A stretch of 64,000 bases of DNA from Liquorilactobacillus hordei DSM 19519 (GCF_019443985.1 NZ_CP049303.1:1860001-1924000); one strand, 5' to 3'. Shown: positions 1-8,335, counted from the stretch's first letter. The notes: generated by a model from the sequence alone, not told the origin. Numbers and translations: made by a program.

Positions 1-138
1 ACCACAACCTGAAGGTCCAATTAAAGACAAGAACTCTCCATCTGCAACAGAAAAATCAATATCATCAATAATTTTTAAATATTTACCACTATTACTAAAA
101 ACCTCTCGACTAACATTTTTTACTTCTAGAAAAGCCAA
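1..138 (-). CDS. ABC transporter ATP-binding protein (N-terminal fragment)
   Basis: Only the first 46 codons are inside the window; the gene continues past base 1. The frame starts at a TTG, eight bases after a strong GGAGGGG ribosome site that overlaps the stop region of the upstream permease gene. The translation has the usual beginning of an ABC ATPase: a beta-strand segment, then GEFLSLIGPSGCG, the first half of the Walker A loop. It is the third gene of a minus-strand operon with a Cys/Met-metabolism enzyme and a permease. By family knowledge it should energise import through that permease. The substrate cannot be read from the sequence; a sulfur compound or methionine precursor is inferred from the Met T-box leader. 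Confidence 0.85.
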   Translation of the reverse strand, partial: MAFLEVKNVSREVFSNSGKYLKIIDDIDFSVADGEFLSLIGPSGCG

Positions 139-149
139 ATTTTCCCCTC

Positions 150-1133
150 CTAACTTGCCACTCGTCGCCACCGAAGTGCTTTCTCTTGAATTTTGTTAAT
201 TAGTGCAAAAATAATTGAAAAAAGTAGTGCCATAATTACGATTGCGGCATACAATTGACTGTAATTTCCGGTACTCTTCGCCCAGTTAATGTACCAGCCT
301 AATCCGACCTTTGCCCCAATCATTTCTGAAATTACTAACATCGTAAAAGACAGCCCCAAAGATGTAAAAATACCAATAAAGATATTAGGCAGTGCACCCG
401 GAATTACAATTTTCTGAATAATTTTATGTTCATTGAATCCAAGAGTATACGCCGCTTCAAAATATGTTGGTGAAATATTTTGCACGCCTCCAATAGTCAT
501 AAACGCTACGGGAAACCAAACTGATAAAACAATTAAAAAGATTTCTGCTAAAAAGCTATTTGGAAATATTACCATGGTCAATGGCATCCAAGCTGCTGCA
601 GGAATTATTCCAATTACCTTCAAATAAGGGAATGACCAATAATTAAATTGACGATACCTCCCTAGTAATATTCCTAAAACGACTCCAATTAATGTTCCTA
701 TTACAAAACTAATAATCCATAAAATCAGTGATGATATCGTAGATTCAAATAACAGAATTGCATCATATCTCATTTGTTCTAAAATTTGTGCAAAACTGAC
801 AAAGTATGGTAGAGTCAAAATCCCCAATTTTTCAGTCAATAAATCTTGAACACATAGTAAAATTCCTAAAGAAAAATTTAATTGTGCAAAATGTCCACTA
901 TAAATTTTCACTCTTGGACTAAGAAAATAACCTACTAAATAAACACAAAAAAGATACCCTATAAAAATCAATAAAAATAGCTGATAAGTCCCATTGTCTA
1001 CAGTTTCACTCGAAGTAACTAACAAGTTTTCGACCAAAGCAACAACAATAGCCAAAATACTAAGCACGTTCCAGTTGAGCGACCATCCTTTCCAATACTT
1101 TTTATTAAGAATTATTTGTTTACTGTTCTCCAT
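150..1133 (-). CDS. ABC transporter permease, SsuC/TauC-like (BPD_transp_1)
   Basis: A 327-residue membrane protein with several hydrophobic segments. The EAA loop that contacts the ATPase is visible at about residues 225-250 (EAAYTLGF, then IVIPGALPNI). The overall pattern is that of permeases of the sulfonate/nitrate/taurine importer class. Compared with short SsuC proteins (about 250 residues) it carries an N-terminal extension of roughly 70 residues with extra hydrophobic segments. It lies between the PLP enzyme gene (34 bases upstream) and the ATPase gene, so it is probably co-transcribed and T-box controlled. No substrate-binding protein is inside the window; one may lie beyond base 1. 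Substrate assignment is inference. Confidence 0.85.
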   Translation of the reverse strand: MENSKQIILNKKYWKGWSLNWNVLSILAIVVALVENLLVTSSETVDNGTYQLFLLIFIGYLFCVYLVGYFLSPRVKIYSGHFAQLNFSLGILLCVQDLLTEKLGILTLPYFVSFAQILEQMRYDAILLFESTISSLILWIISFVIGTLIGVVLGILLGRYRQFNYWSFPYLKVIGIIPAAAWMPLTMVIFPNSFLAEIFLIVLSVWFPVAFMTIGGVQNISPTYFEAAYTLGFNEHKIIQKIVIPGALPNIFIGIFTSLGLSFTMLVISEMIGAKVGLGWYINWAKSTGNYSQLYAAIVIMALLFSIIFALINKIQEKALRWRRVAS

Positions 1134-1167
1134 AAATGATTCCCTTCCTCACACATAAAATCTCACT

Positions 1168-2322
1168 TCAACTTTGATAATGTAATAAATCAAGTCCCTG
1201 TTGAATATCTGCAATTAAGTCATTGGGTGATTCTATTCCAACCGCTAATCTAACTAACTGAGGTGTTATTCCAATTTCTTCTTGCTCTTTTCTCGAAAGT
1301 TCTGCATGAGTCATTTTATACGGTAATTCAATCAAGCTTTCGACAGCTCCTAAGCTAACTGCAAGTTGAATCAGCGTCAGGCTTTCAACAAATTTGATTG
1401 CATCTAAACCGTCCTGCAGTTCAAAAGAAACAAGTCCTCCAAAACCTTCAACTTCTTTACTGGCAATTTCATAATCCTTTGTTTCTTGCAAACCAGGAAA
1501 ATATATTCGTTTGATTTCTTGACGACTTTGTAAAAATTCCACAATTTTTTCAGTATTACTAAGATGCCTGTCCATTCTAACCGCTAAAGTCTGAATTCCT
1601 CTTCTAATTAGGTTAGACGATTCTGGAGATAAAACCGCACCAATTCCATTTTGATTGAAATAAATTTGTTCTGCTAATTCTTTATTTTTAGCAACTACAA
1701 CCCCAGCAATCACATCAGAATGTCCACCTAGATATTTCGTAGCAGAGTGAATAACTATGTCTGCTCCTAGTTTTAGCGGTTTTTGCAGATATGGAGTTAA
1801 AAATGTGTTATCGACAATCGTTAATAATTTATTTTCCTTTGCAATCTTAGAAATTTTCTTAACACTTGTCACTCTCAGCAAAGGATTAGAAAATGTTTCA
1901 AAATAAATAGCCTTCGTATTTTCTTTAAGCGCATTTTTTACAGCTGTCACATCCTGTGTATTGACTGCCGTAAAATCTAAGTGCCATTTTTTGAATATTT
2001 GATTTATCAATCTAAAAGTTCCACCATAAACAGTATCTCCAATTATAATATGATCTCCTGGTGAAAAAATTGAGAACACTGAATGAATTGCTGCTAACCC
2101 TGATGAAAATGCAAATCCTTGGTACCCCTCTTCCAATTCTGCAACTTGGTCTTCCAAACTATTTCGTGTTGGATTCCCAGAACGTGCATAATCCCAACGA
2201 ACTTTAGCATCAACTTTTGGAAAAATATAAGTTGAAGAATTATAAATAGGTACATTTACTGCTCCAGTATTATTATCATTTTGTGCTTTTCCATGAACTA
2301 ACTTTGTATCAAACTCTGACAT
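1168..2322 (-). CDS. Cys/Met metabolism PLP-dependent enzyme (cystathionine gamma-synthase / beta- or gamma-lyase family)
   Basis: A trans-sulfuration family enzyme of 384 residues from the ATG at 2322, which has a GTGGAG ribosome site; an upstream in-frame start would add nine residues without a better site. Visible family features are DYARSGNPT near residue 45 (cofactor phosphate contact with the neighbouring subunit), VDNTF near 171 (Asp to the pyridine nitrogen) and SATKYLGGHSD with the Schiff-base lysine at about residue 196. The family includes cystathionine gamma-synthase, cystathionine lyases and methionine gamma-lyase, which sequence alone does not separate reliably. The leader RNA reads as Met-responsive, which favours a role in making methionine from cysteine or an imported sulfur source. 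Confidence 0.88.
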   Translation of the reverse strand: MSEFDTKLVHGKAQNDNNTGAVNVPIYNSSTYIFPKVDAKVRWDYARSGNPTRNSLEDQVAELEEGYQGFAFSSGLAAIHSVFSIFSPGDHIIIGDTVYGGTFRLINQIFKKWHLDFTAVNTQDVTAVKNALKENTKAIYFETFSNPLLRVTSVKKISKIAKENKLLTIVDNTFLTPYLQKPLKLGADIVIHSATKYLGGHSDVIAGVVVAKNKELAEQIYFNQNGIGAVLSPESSNLIRRGIQTLAVRMDRHLSNTEKIVEFLQSRQEIKRIYFPGLQETKDYEIASKEVEGFGGLVSFELQDGLDAIKFVESLTLIQLAVSLGAVESLIELPYKMTHAELSRKEQEEIGITPQLVRLAVGIESPNDLIADIQQGLDLLHYQS

Positions 2323-2385
2323 TAAATATCTCCACACTTTCCCAATCAATTTTTATTAAAATGAATCTCTGCTTTTTGATTCTGT

Positions 2386-2675
2386 AAAAAAAATCGCCCA
2401 TAGTCATTTTCGACTACGAGGCGATTTTTCACGGTACCACTCGTTATTTAATAATCAAATTTCTTTGAATATCCTTATCAAAACACAAGTAAAAGTTATC
2501 TTATTTGTATCTATAATGCTATAACAGGCATTCCTGTCCATTGCTTACTGTAAAAAAGCTCACAATGGAATTAGATATAAAAGACCATCTTCATTTCTTT
2601 GCTTCAATGACTATTCTCACCAATATAGTCTCTCTGTAAATTTTCAAAGGAATTACTCATCTTTTGCTATTTTTA
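2386..2675 (-). promoter_or_regulatory. T-box riboswitch leader, proximal copy, Met (AUG) specifier
   Basis: Read on the minus strand this leader has all main T-box parts. The AGTA loop-E motif is at 2654-2657. An AGAGAG-type stem I hairpin follows, then the GAA of the specifier loop, one base, and ATG at 2586-2588. The T-box sequence GAGTGGTACCGTG is near 2430-2444. A G+C-rich terminator with a T-run lies at 2386-2428. The his leader in this same window uses the same GAA-N-codon layout with CAC, which calibrates the reading as methionine. It directly precedes the PLP enzyme gene. No convincing promoter of its own was found between it and the insertion sequence. Confidence 0.88.
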
Positions 2676-2792
2676 TATTAAATTATCAGAAAAAAATGTT
2701 TCTGCTTATCTTTAGTTTATTTTCTATGACCCCCACCTAATCTCAGTTATATTAGTACGCAAAAAAGGGGCTGTGCCATAAGTCCCTAAGTG

Positions 2793-2840
2793 AAAGAGCT
2801 TCACCAGAGAAAGTAATGATTTTTCTGGTGAAGCTCTTTT
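2793..2840. terminator. Hairpin near the left end of the IS1182 element
   Basis: AGAGCTTCACCAGA pairs perfectly with TCTGGTGAAGCTCT across a 15-base loop, followed by T residues on the plus strand. It would block transcription entering the transposase gene from the left and could hinder read-out towards the Met operon. Confidence 0.75.
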
Positions 2841-2918
2841 GGTATAATTAAAAATAAAAAAGCACCGGTTGCAGCCAGTGCCTTTAAAAACAATCCCTTC
2901 ATAGAAAGGATAATCAAA

Positions 2919-4598
2919 ATGTACAATAATTATAACATAAATCAGACTGTACTTAGTATTAAAACTGACTGGGAGCCAAAAGAAAATCATCCTGCACGGA
3001 TGATTAATCAAATAGTTGAAGACCTTAAAATTAATGATCCTTACATCTTTGGACGACCGCGTAAGTATGATCTGCGTGTACTTTTAAAATTAATTTTGTT
3101 TGCGTACACAAAAGGTATCTTTAGTAGTCGCCGTATTAATACCTTGGCAGAGGAGAATTTGGCAGCTCGTTGGCTGACACAAGAACAGGTTCCAGCCTAC
3201 CGAACAATTTGTCGTTTTAGAATTTCAGATGAAGTTGAGAGCTTGATTAATCAATGTATTCTAAAACTAACCAAATATCTGAAACAAAACAATTTTATTG
3301 ATGAAGTTACTTTTATTGACGGGACTAAAATTTTAGCTGATGCCAATAAATATAGTTTTGTTTGGCGTAAGAATACGATTCGTTTTGACAAGCTTAATCG
3401 CTCTGCGATTATAACCCTTCTGGAAGAATTAAATGACGCTAAGTTTAAGTGTCAGCTCCCAGCAGAGACAGATCTTACTTTAGAAATGCTTGATGAAATT
3501 ACCTTGCGGTTAGAAAATGACTTGAAAGATTTGAATAAAAAGATTGAAAAAGAACATATCTCTCCAAACCCAGACAAGTCAAGGCGTCGAAAACTAAAAT
3601 CTTTAAAACGAAAACTTAAGTTACGGCAAACTAAATTATTAGCTCATAAAATACAAACCAGAATTTATGGTAAAAGAAATAGTTATTCAAAAACAGATCA
3701 TGATGCAACTTTCATGCGTGTTAAGGAAGATCCAATGCTCAACGGACAGCTAAAACCGGCTTATAATCTACAAATCGCCACAAGTAAACAATTTGTAACT
3801 GCCTTCGGCATTTTTCAAAATCCAGGAGATACCAAAACATTAATTCCTTTTTTACAGCAACAAAAAGCAGCTGGAACTTTAGGTAAGTATATTGTGGCTG
3901 ATGCAGGATACGGTTCAGAATCAAATTATCGATATCTCGAAGATGAATTACCTGAACATACAGCGTTAATTCCATATGGGACAATGTCAAAAGAAAATAG
4001 TCGCAAATGGAAAAGTGATGACCGTAAGGTCATGAATTGGGCGTATCATCCTAAAGACGATTATTTTATTGATCTGCAGGGAGTTAGATTTAGTTTTTAT
4101 GCTTACCGTAAGCGCAAAGATAAGTACGGATTTGTACGTGAATTTAAAGAGTATCAGGCAAACAAATACGATAACGATTTTCAGGTTGATCACCGAGCAT
4201 TCACTAAAAACGGAAATCCTCGTAAAATAAGTATTAATAGCGCATGGGAGTATTTCAAAGCTAAGGAACGCAAGTTGCTTTCAAATCACCAAACTGGTTC
4301 AATTTACGGACAACGTAAAATAGATGTTGAATCAGTTTTTGGTGGATTGAAGGCTTGTTTGGGTTTTAAAAAATTTTCGGTTAGAGGTCTTGAGAAGGTA
4401 AAAAGGGAAGCTGGAATTGCCTTGATGGCAATGAATATTAGAAAATTGGTGGCGAAAGGCACCAATTATAACTGTTTTATAAACCAAAAGAAGAGATTAG
4501 TGAAAATCAAAGAACAATTTTCGCTAATCTCTTCTTTTTTGAAGGACTTATGGCACAGCCCCAAAAACATTTGCGGTACCACCCTTTTTTCACACTAA
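2919..4598 (+). CDS. IS1182-family transposase
   Basis: A 559-codon transposase with the IS1182 family layout. It has an N-terminal region with the GRPRKYDLRVLLKLILFAYTKG-like block, a DGTKILADANKYSFVW segment holding the first acidic catalytic residue, a basic coiled stretch near residues 195-245, a VADAGYGSESNY segment with the second Asp, and YGQRKIDVESVFGGLK with the catalytic Glu near the C terminus. The start follows an AAAGGA ribosome site. The frame has no stop inside the element: it crosses the right inverted repeat (ending 4562) and stops in host leader DNA at 4598, so about the last 12 residues are host-encoded. Otherwise it looks intact. Confidence 0.92.
   Translation: MYNNYNINQTVLSIKTDWEPKENHPARMINQIVEDLKINDPYIFGRPRKYDLRVLLKLILFAYTKGIFSSRRINTLAEENLAARWLTQEQVPAYRTICRFRISDEVESLINQCILKLTKYLKQNNFIDEVTFIDGTKILADANKYSFVWRKNTIRFDKLNRSAIITLLEELNDAKFKCQLPAETDLTLEMLDEITLRLENDLKDLNKKIEKEHISPNPDKSRRRKLKSLKRKLKLRQTKLLAHKIQTRIYGKRNSYSKTDHDATFMRVKEDPMLNGQLKPAYNLQIATSKQFVTAFGIFQNPGDTKTLIPFLQQQKAAGTLGKYIVADAGYGSESNYRYLEDELPEHTALIPYGTMSKENSRKWKSDDRKVMNWAYHPKDDYFIDLQGVRFSFYAYRKRKDKYGFVREFKEYQANKYDNDFQVDHRAFTKNGNPRKISINSAWEYFKAKERKLLSNHQTGSIYGQRKIDVESVFGGLKACLGFKKFSVRGLEKVKREAGIALMAMNIRKLVAKGTNYNCFINQKKRLVKIKEQFSLISSFLKDLWHSPKNICGTTLFSH
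4489..4540. terminator. Terminator hairpin near the right end of the IS1182 element
   Basis: AGAAGAGATTAGTGAAAAT pairs with ATTTTCGCTAATCTCTTCT (one mismatch), followed by a T-run on the plus strand. It overlaps the 3' end of the transposase frame. On the minus strand it faces transcripts coming from the distal T-box promoter. Confidence 0.75.
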
Positions 4599-4785
4599 AA
4601 CAGTGTCTCAACGATACTTATAAAACAATATCCGGAAAAATAACGGTTCCTACCGAGTACGCAGCTTCCACCGAATACTTCTATATCCAAGTCCATCTTC
4701 ACTATCCTGATTGATTCACTTACTCTCAGCTAGCATAAGTTCTCTGTATTCCATTCAGTACAGCTACTCTTCTCTTCAAAAGATA
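4563..4785 (-). promoter_or_regulatory. T-box riboswitch leader, distal copy, Met (AUG) specifier, cut by IS1182
   Basis: On the minus strand there is the AGTA loop-E motif (4765-4768), a long stem I region, GAA followed by one base and ATG at 4694-4696, and a near-consensus T-box AGGGTGGTACCGCA at 4572-4585. The layout matches the proximal copy, so both read as methionine specifiers. The IS lies directly after the T-box sequence. Rejoining the flanks gives a bulged hairpin around GTACCGCAAA and TTTGCGTAC but no T-run, so I do not see a normal intrinsic terminator for this copy. It may be the first half of a tandem Met leader, or the leader of a lost gene. Confidence 0.82.
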
Positions 4786-4819
4786 TAATAATTAAAAAAA
4801 GATTAATTCGTTACAGTGA

Positions 4820-4848
4820 ATTCTAATCTTGCCAATCTTCTTTGTCAA
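4820..4848 (-). promoter_or_regulatory. Promoter of the distal Met T-box leader
   Basis: TTGACA at 4843-4848 and TAGAAT at 4820-4825 on the minus strand, with a 17-base spacer. This is the best sigma-A promoter of the region and lies upstream of the distal T-box. With the IS in place, transcripts from it must cross the IS before reaching the Met operon. Confidence 0.8.
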
Positions 4849-4877
4849 GAACTTTTTCTATTATAACTTTTTTCATT

Positions 4878-5504
4878 TCAACGCAAACTTCTTTTCCCAC
4901 AGATAATCCCAATCCATAAAAAAAATTCTATTAAACAAAAAAAGAGGACAAAACATGACATAAAAAAAGTGTCAGGTAAGGTGTTAATTATCGGATCCAA
5001 GTTAGGATCAAAAAGCCAATCACTATTTCTAAATAAGACCTCATGAAATAAAATAAAGAACTTATCAAAATTAAGTACCATTATCATAACCAGCACAAAA
5101 AGACCTAACATCATCAATTTTGCTGGAATAATTAATTCCCATAATCTCTTTTCTTTTTTCATCTTTTTAATGATCAAGTATGCCGGTACAACGGTTAATA
5201 TCAACACACTATAGTTAACAAGAAACAAATGCTTCACATCAGAAAAATGATGAATTCCATTAGTAGACGATGGTAAAGAAAAATTTAAACTGCCAACCCA
5301 AGGATAATTTAAAAAAGAAAGCAAGTGATAATACTCCCTCATTAATGCTTGATTGCTCAAATCAACCAAGCTACCTAGGTTATCCTTAAGAACAAAAAAA
5401 TGATAAAGTGGGGTGAAATTAATTGTAATAGCAATACTCAGAGACAAGATAAATAAAAAAAGAATACTGTTCTCAATAAATTTTATTCCTCTGCCCTTTA
5501 TCAT
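4878..5504 (-). CDS. TIGR01906/DUF1461 family integral membrane protein
   Basis: A 208-residue protein with four clear hydrophobic segments: near residues 10-32, 95-115, 130-150 and 180-200. The first extracytoplasmic loop carries the family signature around HHFSDVKHLF. The molecular role of this family is not known. It starts immediately after the stop of the YutF-like phosphatase gene (TAAATG), so the two are translationally coupled. The order YunD-like, YutD-like, YutF-like, DUF1461 is a recurrent arrangement in lactobacilli, which supports orthology but not a specific function. The Met leader promoter lies just downstream. Confidence 0.85.
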   Translation of the reverse strand: MIKGRGIKFIENSILFLFILSLSIAITINFTPLYHFFVLKDNLGSLVDLSNQALMREYYHLLSFLNYPWVGSLNFSLPSSTNGIHHFSDVKHLFLVNYSVLILTVVPAYLIIKKMKKEKRLWELIIPAKLMMLGLFVLVMIMVLNFDKFFILFHEVLFRNSDWLFDPNLDPIINTLPDTFFMSCFVLFFCLIEFFLWIGIICGKRSLR

Positions 5505-6275
5505 TTAGAAATTCCATTCATCAAGTGATTCAACTTCAAAAGTTGGCTTAATTTCTTTTTGTCTAACAAGTTCATGTGTTGACACCCCAGTATAGACGAG
5601 TAAGGTATCAATATTACTTCTAATTCCTGCCAAAATATCCGTCATATAATTGTCTCCAACCATAATGACCTCATCGTTCGATAACCCTATTTTTTGTAAC
5701 GCCTTTTTCATAATAATGGGCTCTGGTTTACCAATATATGTGGCTTTTTTCTGTGTTGCACATTCTACAAGAGAAATAACAGAGCCGGCTCCCGGAACAA
5801 GTCCTCTTTCATTAGGCAAATTAGTATCTGCATTTGTTCCAATGAATTTTGATCCCTTTTGAATTGTAAGTGTCGCCAACTCAAATTTATGGTAAGTAAC
5901 ATCATAATCCAAACCAACAATTGTATAATCAGGCTGCTCCTCTTCAAATCTAAACCCTTTATCAAAGAGTGCTTTTCTTAAGCCACTTTCACCAATCACA
6001 TACGCACTTCTTTTGTTTTCATCTAAGTCAGCAACATAGTCAGCCGTTGCTAAGCCAGAAGTATAGACATTATCTATATTTACATTTATATCAAAATTCA
6101 GCTTCAAATTCCTAACAACTTTTTCAGGATCTTGAGTACTATTATTTGTAACGAACAAAAAGGGAATACCTTTTTGTTGTAACTTTTCAACAAATCTTTT
6201 GGCCGCTGGTATTGGTTCTTTACCACGATATATCGTTCCATCTAAATCAATAAGATATCCCTTATACTTTTTCAT
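5505..6275 (-). CDS. HAD-superfamily phosphatase, YutF/NagD-like (TIGR01457)
   Basis: A 256-residue HAD hydrolase from the ATG at 6275, which has an AGAGGAG ribosome site eight bases upstream; a longer GTG start adds three residues. HAD motif I is LIDLDGTIYRG near residues 8-18, with both catalytic aspartates. Motif II is in VTNNST, the conserved lysine lies in the IGKPEP segment, and motif IV is MVGDNYMTDI. The type IIA cap between motifs II and III is typical of NagD-like sugar or nucleotide phosphatases; B. subtilis YutF hydrolyses phosphorylated metabolites in vitro. The true substrate is unknown. It sits between the YutD-like and DUF1461 genes in one operon. Confidence 0.88.
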   Translation of the reverse strand: MKKYKGYLIDLDGTIYRGKEPIPAAKRFVEKLQQKGIPFLFVTNNSTQDPEKVVRNLKLNFDINVNIDNVYTSGLATADYVADLDENKRSAYVIGESGLRKALFDKGFRFEEEQPDYTIVGLDYDVTYHKFELATLTIQKGSKFIGTNADTNLPNERGLVPGAGSVISLVECATQKKATYIGKPEPIIMKKALQKIGLSNDEVIMVGDNYMTDILAGIRSNIDTLLVYTGVSTHELVRQKEIKPTFEVESLDEWNF

Positions 6276-6289
6276 TTTCTGCACTCCTC

Positions 6290-6928
6290 TTATGCCTTTG
6301 AATCTTTTTGTTCATTTTTTTGTCTGATAACAAAGTGCCGCTTTCTTGTATTATTTCGTTTAATTGTTGACACAGCAACATTTTCTTTTCTGTTATTTCG
6401 TTCACGTATCTCAAATTTTTTCTCAGAAGTATACGGTTTCTTTTTTCGTTCTGTCTCTCTTGGTTTTCTGCGCACTGTCTTCGTATCAGAATCAATATTT
6501 TTCTTTTTATTATTATTTCGATTCTGATGTTTTTTGGACTTTTTAACAGGTTTAGTGACATCTAAATTATGCAATACAAAATATGCACAACCAAAATTAC
6601 AATACTCTAAAAGGTAGTCTTGCATATGGTCTATACTTTGCGATGGAAAACCTTTCTTGCTATCTGCCGCATAAAAACCATGAAGTCTTAACTGGTCATA
6701 GCCCCAGTCACCTACTACATAATCATATTTCGTAAGTATTTGACTAAAGCGTTCCTTAAGTTTCTCAACATCAAATCCATTTCGAAAATTTTTTTCAATT
6801 ACATAAGGATGTCCATCAATTAATAATTGTGTTTCACTTTCCATTTGAACATCACTGGCATAGGCCTTAATTGTTTCAGCTTTTTTTGCTAGTTGCGCCT
6901 CACGCCGTTCCTTCTTTTCACTATTCAT
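6290..6928 (-). CDS. YutD-like protein (DUF1027) with long basic C-terminal tail
   Basis: Residues about 35-125 match the YutD/DUF1027 core (visible around KYDYVVGDWGYDQLRLHGF and DYLLEYCNFGCAYFVLHN). The remaining 85 or so residues are a Lys/Arg/Asn-rich, probably disordered extension ending HFVIRQKNEQKDSKA. The biochemical role of YutD is not established. The tail could bind nucleic acid or ribosomes, which is inference from charge only. It is co-directional with the YutF-like gene 14 bases downstream and the metallophosphatase gene 27 bases upstream. Confidence 0.82.
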   Translation of the reverse strand: MNSEKKERREAQLAKKAETIKAYASDVQMESETQLLIDGHPYVIEKNFRNGFDVEKLKERFSQILTKYDYVVGDWGYDQLRLHGFYAADSKKGFPSQSIDHMQDYLLEYCNFGCAYFVLHNLDVTKPVKKSKKHQNRNNNKKKNIDSDTKTVRRKPRETERKKKPYTSEKKFEIRERNNRKENVAVSTIKRNNTRKRHFVIRQKNEQKDSKA

Positions 6929-6955
6929 ACTTCACGCTCCTCAATTCTAAGATTA

Positions 6956-8335
6956 TTATACAGGAAATTTTTCACCAAAGTAATCCCCAACAATATCTCT
7001 CAAAAAGCGATCACCTAAATAATCAATATGCCCTGCAATTTCTAGTGTTGGAAAGAACGGACAGTAAACAAAATTATCCACTGTTGCAATTTCATAATCT
7101 GCCCCTGGGTCAATCATCCTTTCATGAATCAAAACATTTTTAGAAAGTGAATCGTATTTTATCCCATCATATATTATTTCACCAAATACTTTACCTCTGA
7201 AACCATTTCCTTTTACATTCGTATTTCGTAAATGATTGCGATTCTTTTCCATTTCCCTGATTAAGCGCCATAAATTATAACCATTCAATCTAACATTAAT
7301 TACACGCATTGGATGAGGTAAAATACGATGTAAGTCATTTTTTGAGATAATTCCTTTATGTAAGTCACCTAAAAAAAGACCTCCGTTTAAAATTGCGATT
7401 TTTGTCCCAGTGTCTCCCTCGATAGCTTTCAAACTTGCCTGCATAAGTGGAGACCATTCCTTTTGAATTCCCAAATAATCTTTAGGCAGTAAAGCAACTT
7501 TTTTCTTATCCAGCATTTTTTCACCTTTTTGCTGGTAATTATTAATTTCTCGTGAATCGCCATTGAATTCTGGTAACTTTGCAACATCAACGACACTTGC
7601 ACTACTTTTAAGTAATTCATTATCCTGACATTCTATATCGACTCTACCAACATATTGCCCCCATTTACCAGCCGCACATATTAATGTATTTTCCACAACT
7701 TCACCGTTGACCAGAAGATGATGAGTATGACTTCCCAAAATAACATTAATTTCTTTAAAATTTTTTGCCAAGCCACGATCAACATCAATTCCCAGATGCG
7801 AAAGCATAATAATTATATCAACTTTATCTTTTAAATCTGCTAATAATTTTGGCAGTACATTTTCAACTTTTTCTGCATACCATCTGTTCATTTCATAAGT
7901 TGCAGGAAAAGGTGCAGTACAAGCCACTACTCCAATTTTAGTTCCAAGTGAAGTCTTAAAAATTTTGCTGATTCTCACCCAGGACGGAATGAGCCCATTA
8001 TCCTGATTTTTTATATTATCTAGAACAACTGGAAAATTAGCATTTCGATATAAATTACTTAGTTGTTCATGCGAATTGCCAATTCCTTCATTATTTCCAA
8101 TTGTAACAGCATCATAATTAACTGTATTCATCAATTCTATGTTGGCCTTTCCATCAGTAGCTTCCGTCAGTGGATGTACTCGATCCATTGCATCTCCTAA
8201 ATCAAAAACTAAAACATAGTTATCTTTATTCTGTAACTTTTCTCTTGTATTTATCAGGTATCTCCTAATTTTAGGCCAATTCTCTAAATGTGAATGTAAG
8301 TCATTTGTGTGTAAAATTGTAATTTTTTCAGTCAT
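6956..8335 (-). CDS. Bifunctional metallophosphatase / 5'-nucleotidase, YunD-like
   Basis: A 459-residue cytoplasmic protein (no signal peptide) of the calcineurin-like phosphoesterase plus 5'-nucleotidase C-terminal type. Metal-binding motifs appear in order: HTNDLHSH at residues 9-16, FDLGDAMDR near 45-53, GNNEG (usual GNHE, with Asn in place of His) near 82, SHLG near 180 and GSHTHH near 202. The C-terminal domain begins near residue 300 with AILNGGLFLGDLHKG. The GNNE form is seen in YunD-type members and need not mean inactivity. The start follows AAGGAGG. It is the first gene of the YunD-YutD-YutF-DUF1461 operon. Confidence 0.87.
   Translation of the reverse strand: MTEKITILHTNDLHSHLENWPKIRRYLINTREKLQNKDNYVLVFDLGDAMDRVHPLTEATDGKANIELMNTVNYDAVTIGNNEGIGNSHEQLSNLYRNANFPVVLDNIKNQDNGLIPSWVRISKIFKTSLGTKIGVVACTAPFPATYEMNRWYAEKVENVLPKLLADLKDKVDIIIMLSHLGIDVDRGLAKNFKEINVILGSHTHHLLVNGEVVENTLICAAGKWGQYVGRVDIECQDNELLKSSASVVDVAKLPEFNGDSREINNYQQKGEKMLDKKKVALLPKDYLGIQKEWSPLMQASLKAIEGDTGTKIAILNGGLFLGDLHKGIISKNDLHRILPHPMRVINVRLNGYNLWRLIREMEKNRNHLRNTNVKGNGFRGKVFGEIIYDGIKYDSLSKNVLIHERMIDPGADYEIATVDNFVYCPFFPTLEIAGHIDYLGDRFLRDIVGDYFGEKFPV

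Larger units (their letters stand above)
2767..4562 (+). mobile_element. IS1182-family insertion sequence, complete
   Basis: An element of 1,796 bp bounded by a perfect 19-bp inverted repeat, GGGGCTGTGCCATAAGTCC, at 2767-2785 and reversed at 4544-4562. It holds one transposase gene. Strong hairpins lie just inside each end (2793-2840 and 4489-4540). It sits inside the leader region of the Met operon, between two T-box modules, in the opposite orientation to the operon. A short A-tract flanks both ends (aaaaa at 2762-2766 and 4563-4567) and may be the target duplication, although a homopolymer is weak proof. Confidence 0.9.

Noticed and set aside
433-627. Short plus-strand open frame opposite the ABC permease gene
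   Set aside because: Entirely antisense to a well-supported permease gene, no ribosome site and no recognisable protein features.
2724-3011. Minus-strand open frame over the left IS1182 end
   Set aside because: Spans the IS boundary and overlaps the transposase start; no family sequence.
6364-6546. Hydrophobic plus-strand frame inside the yutD-like gene
   Set aside because: A mirror of the Lys/Arg-rich tail codons; composition effect only.
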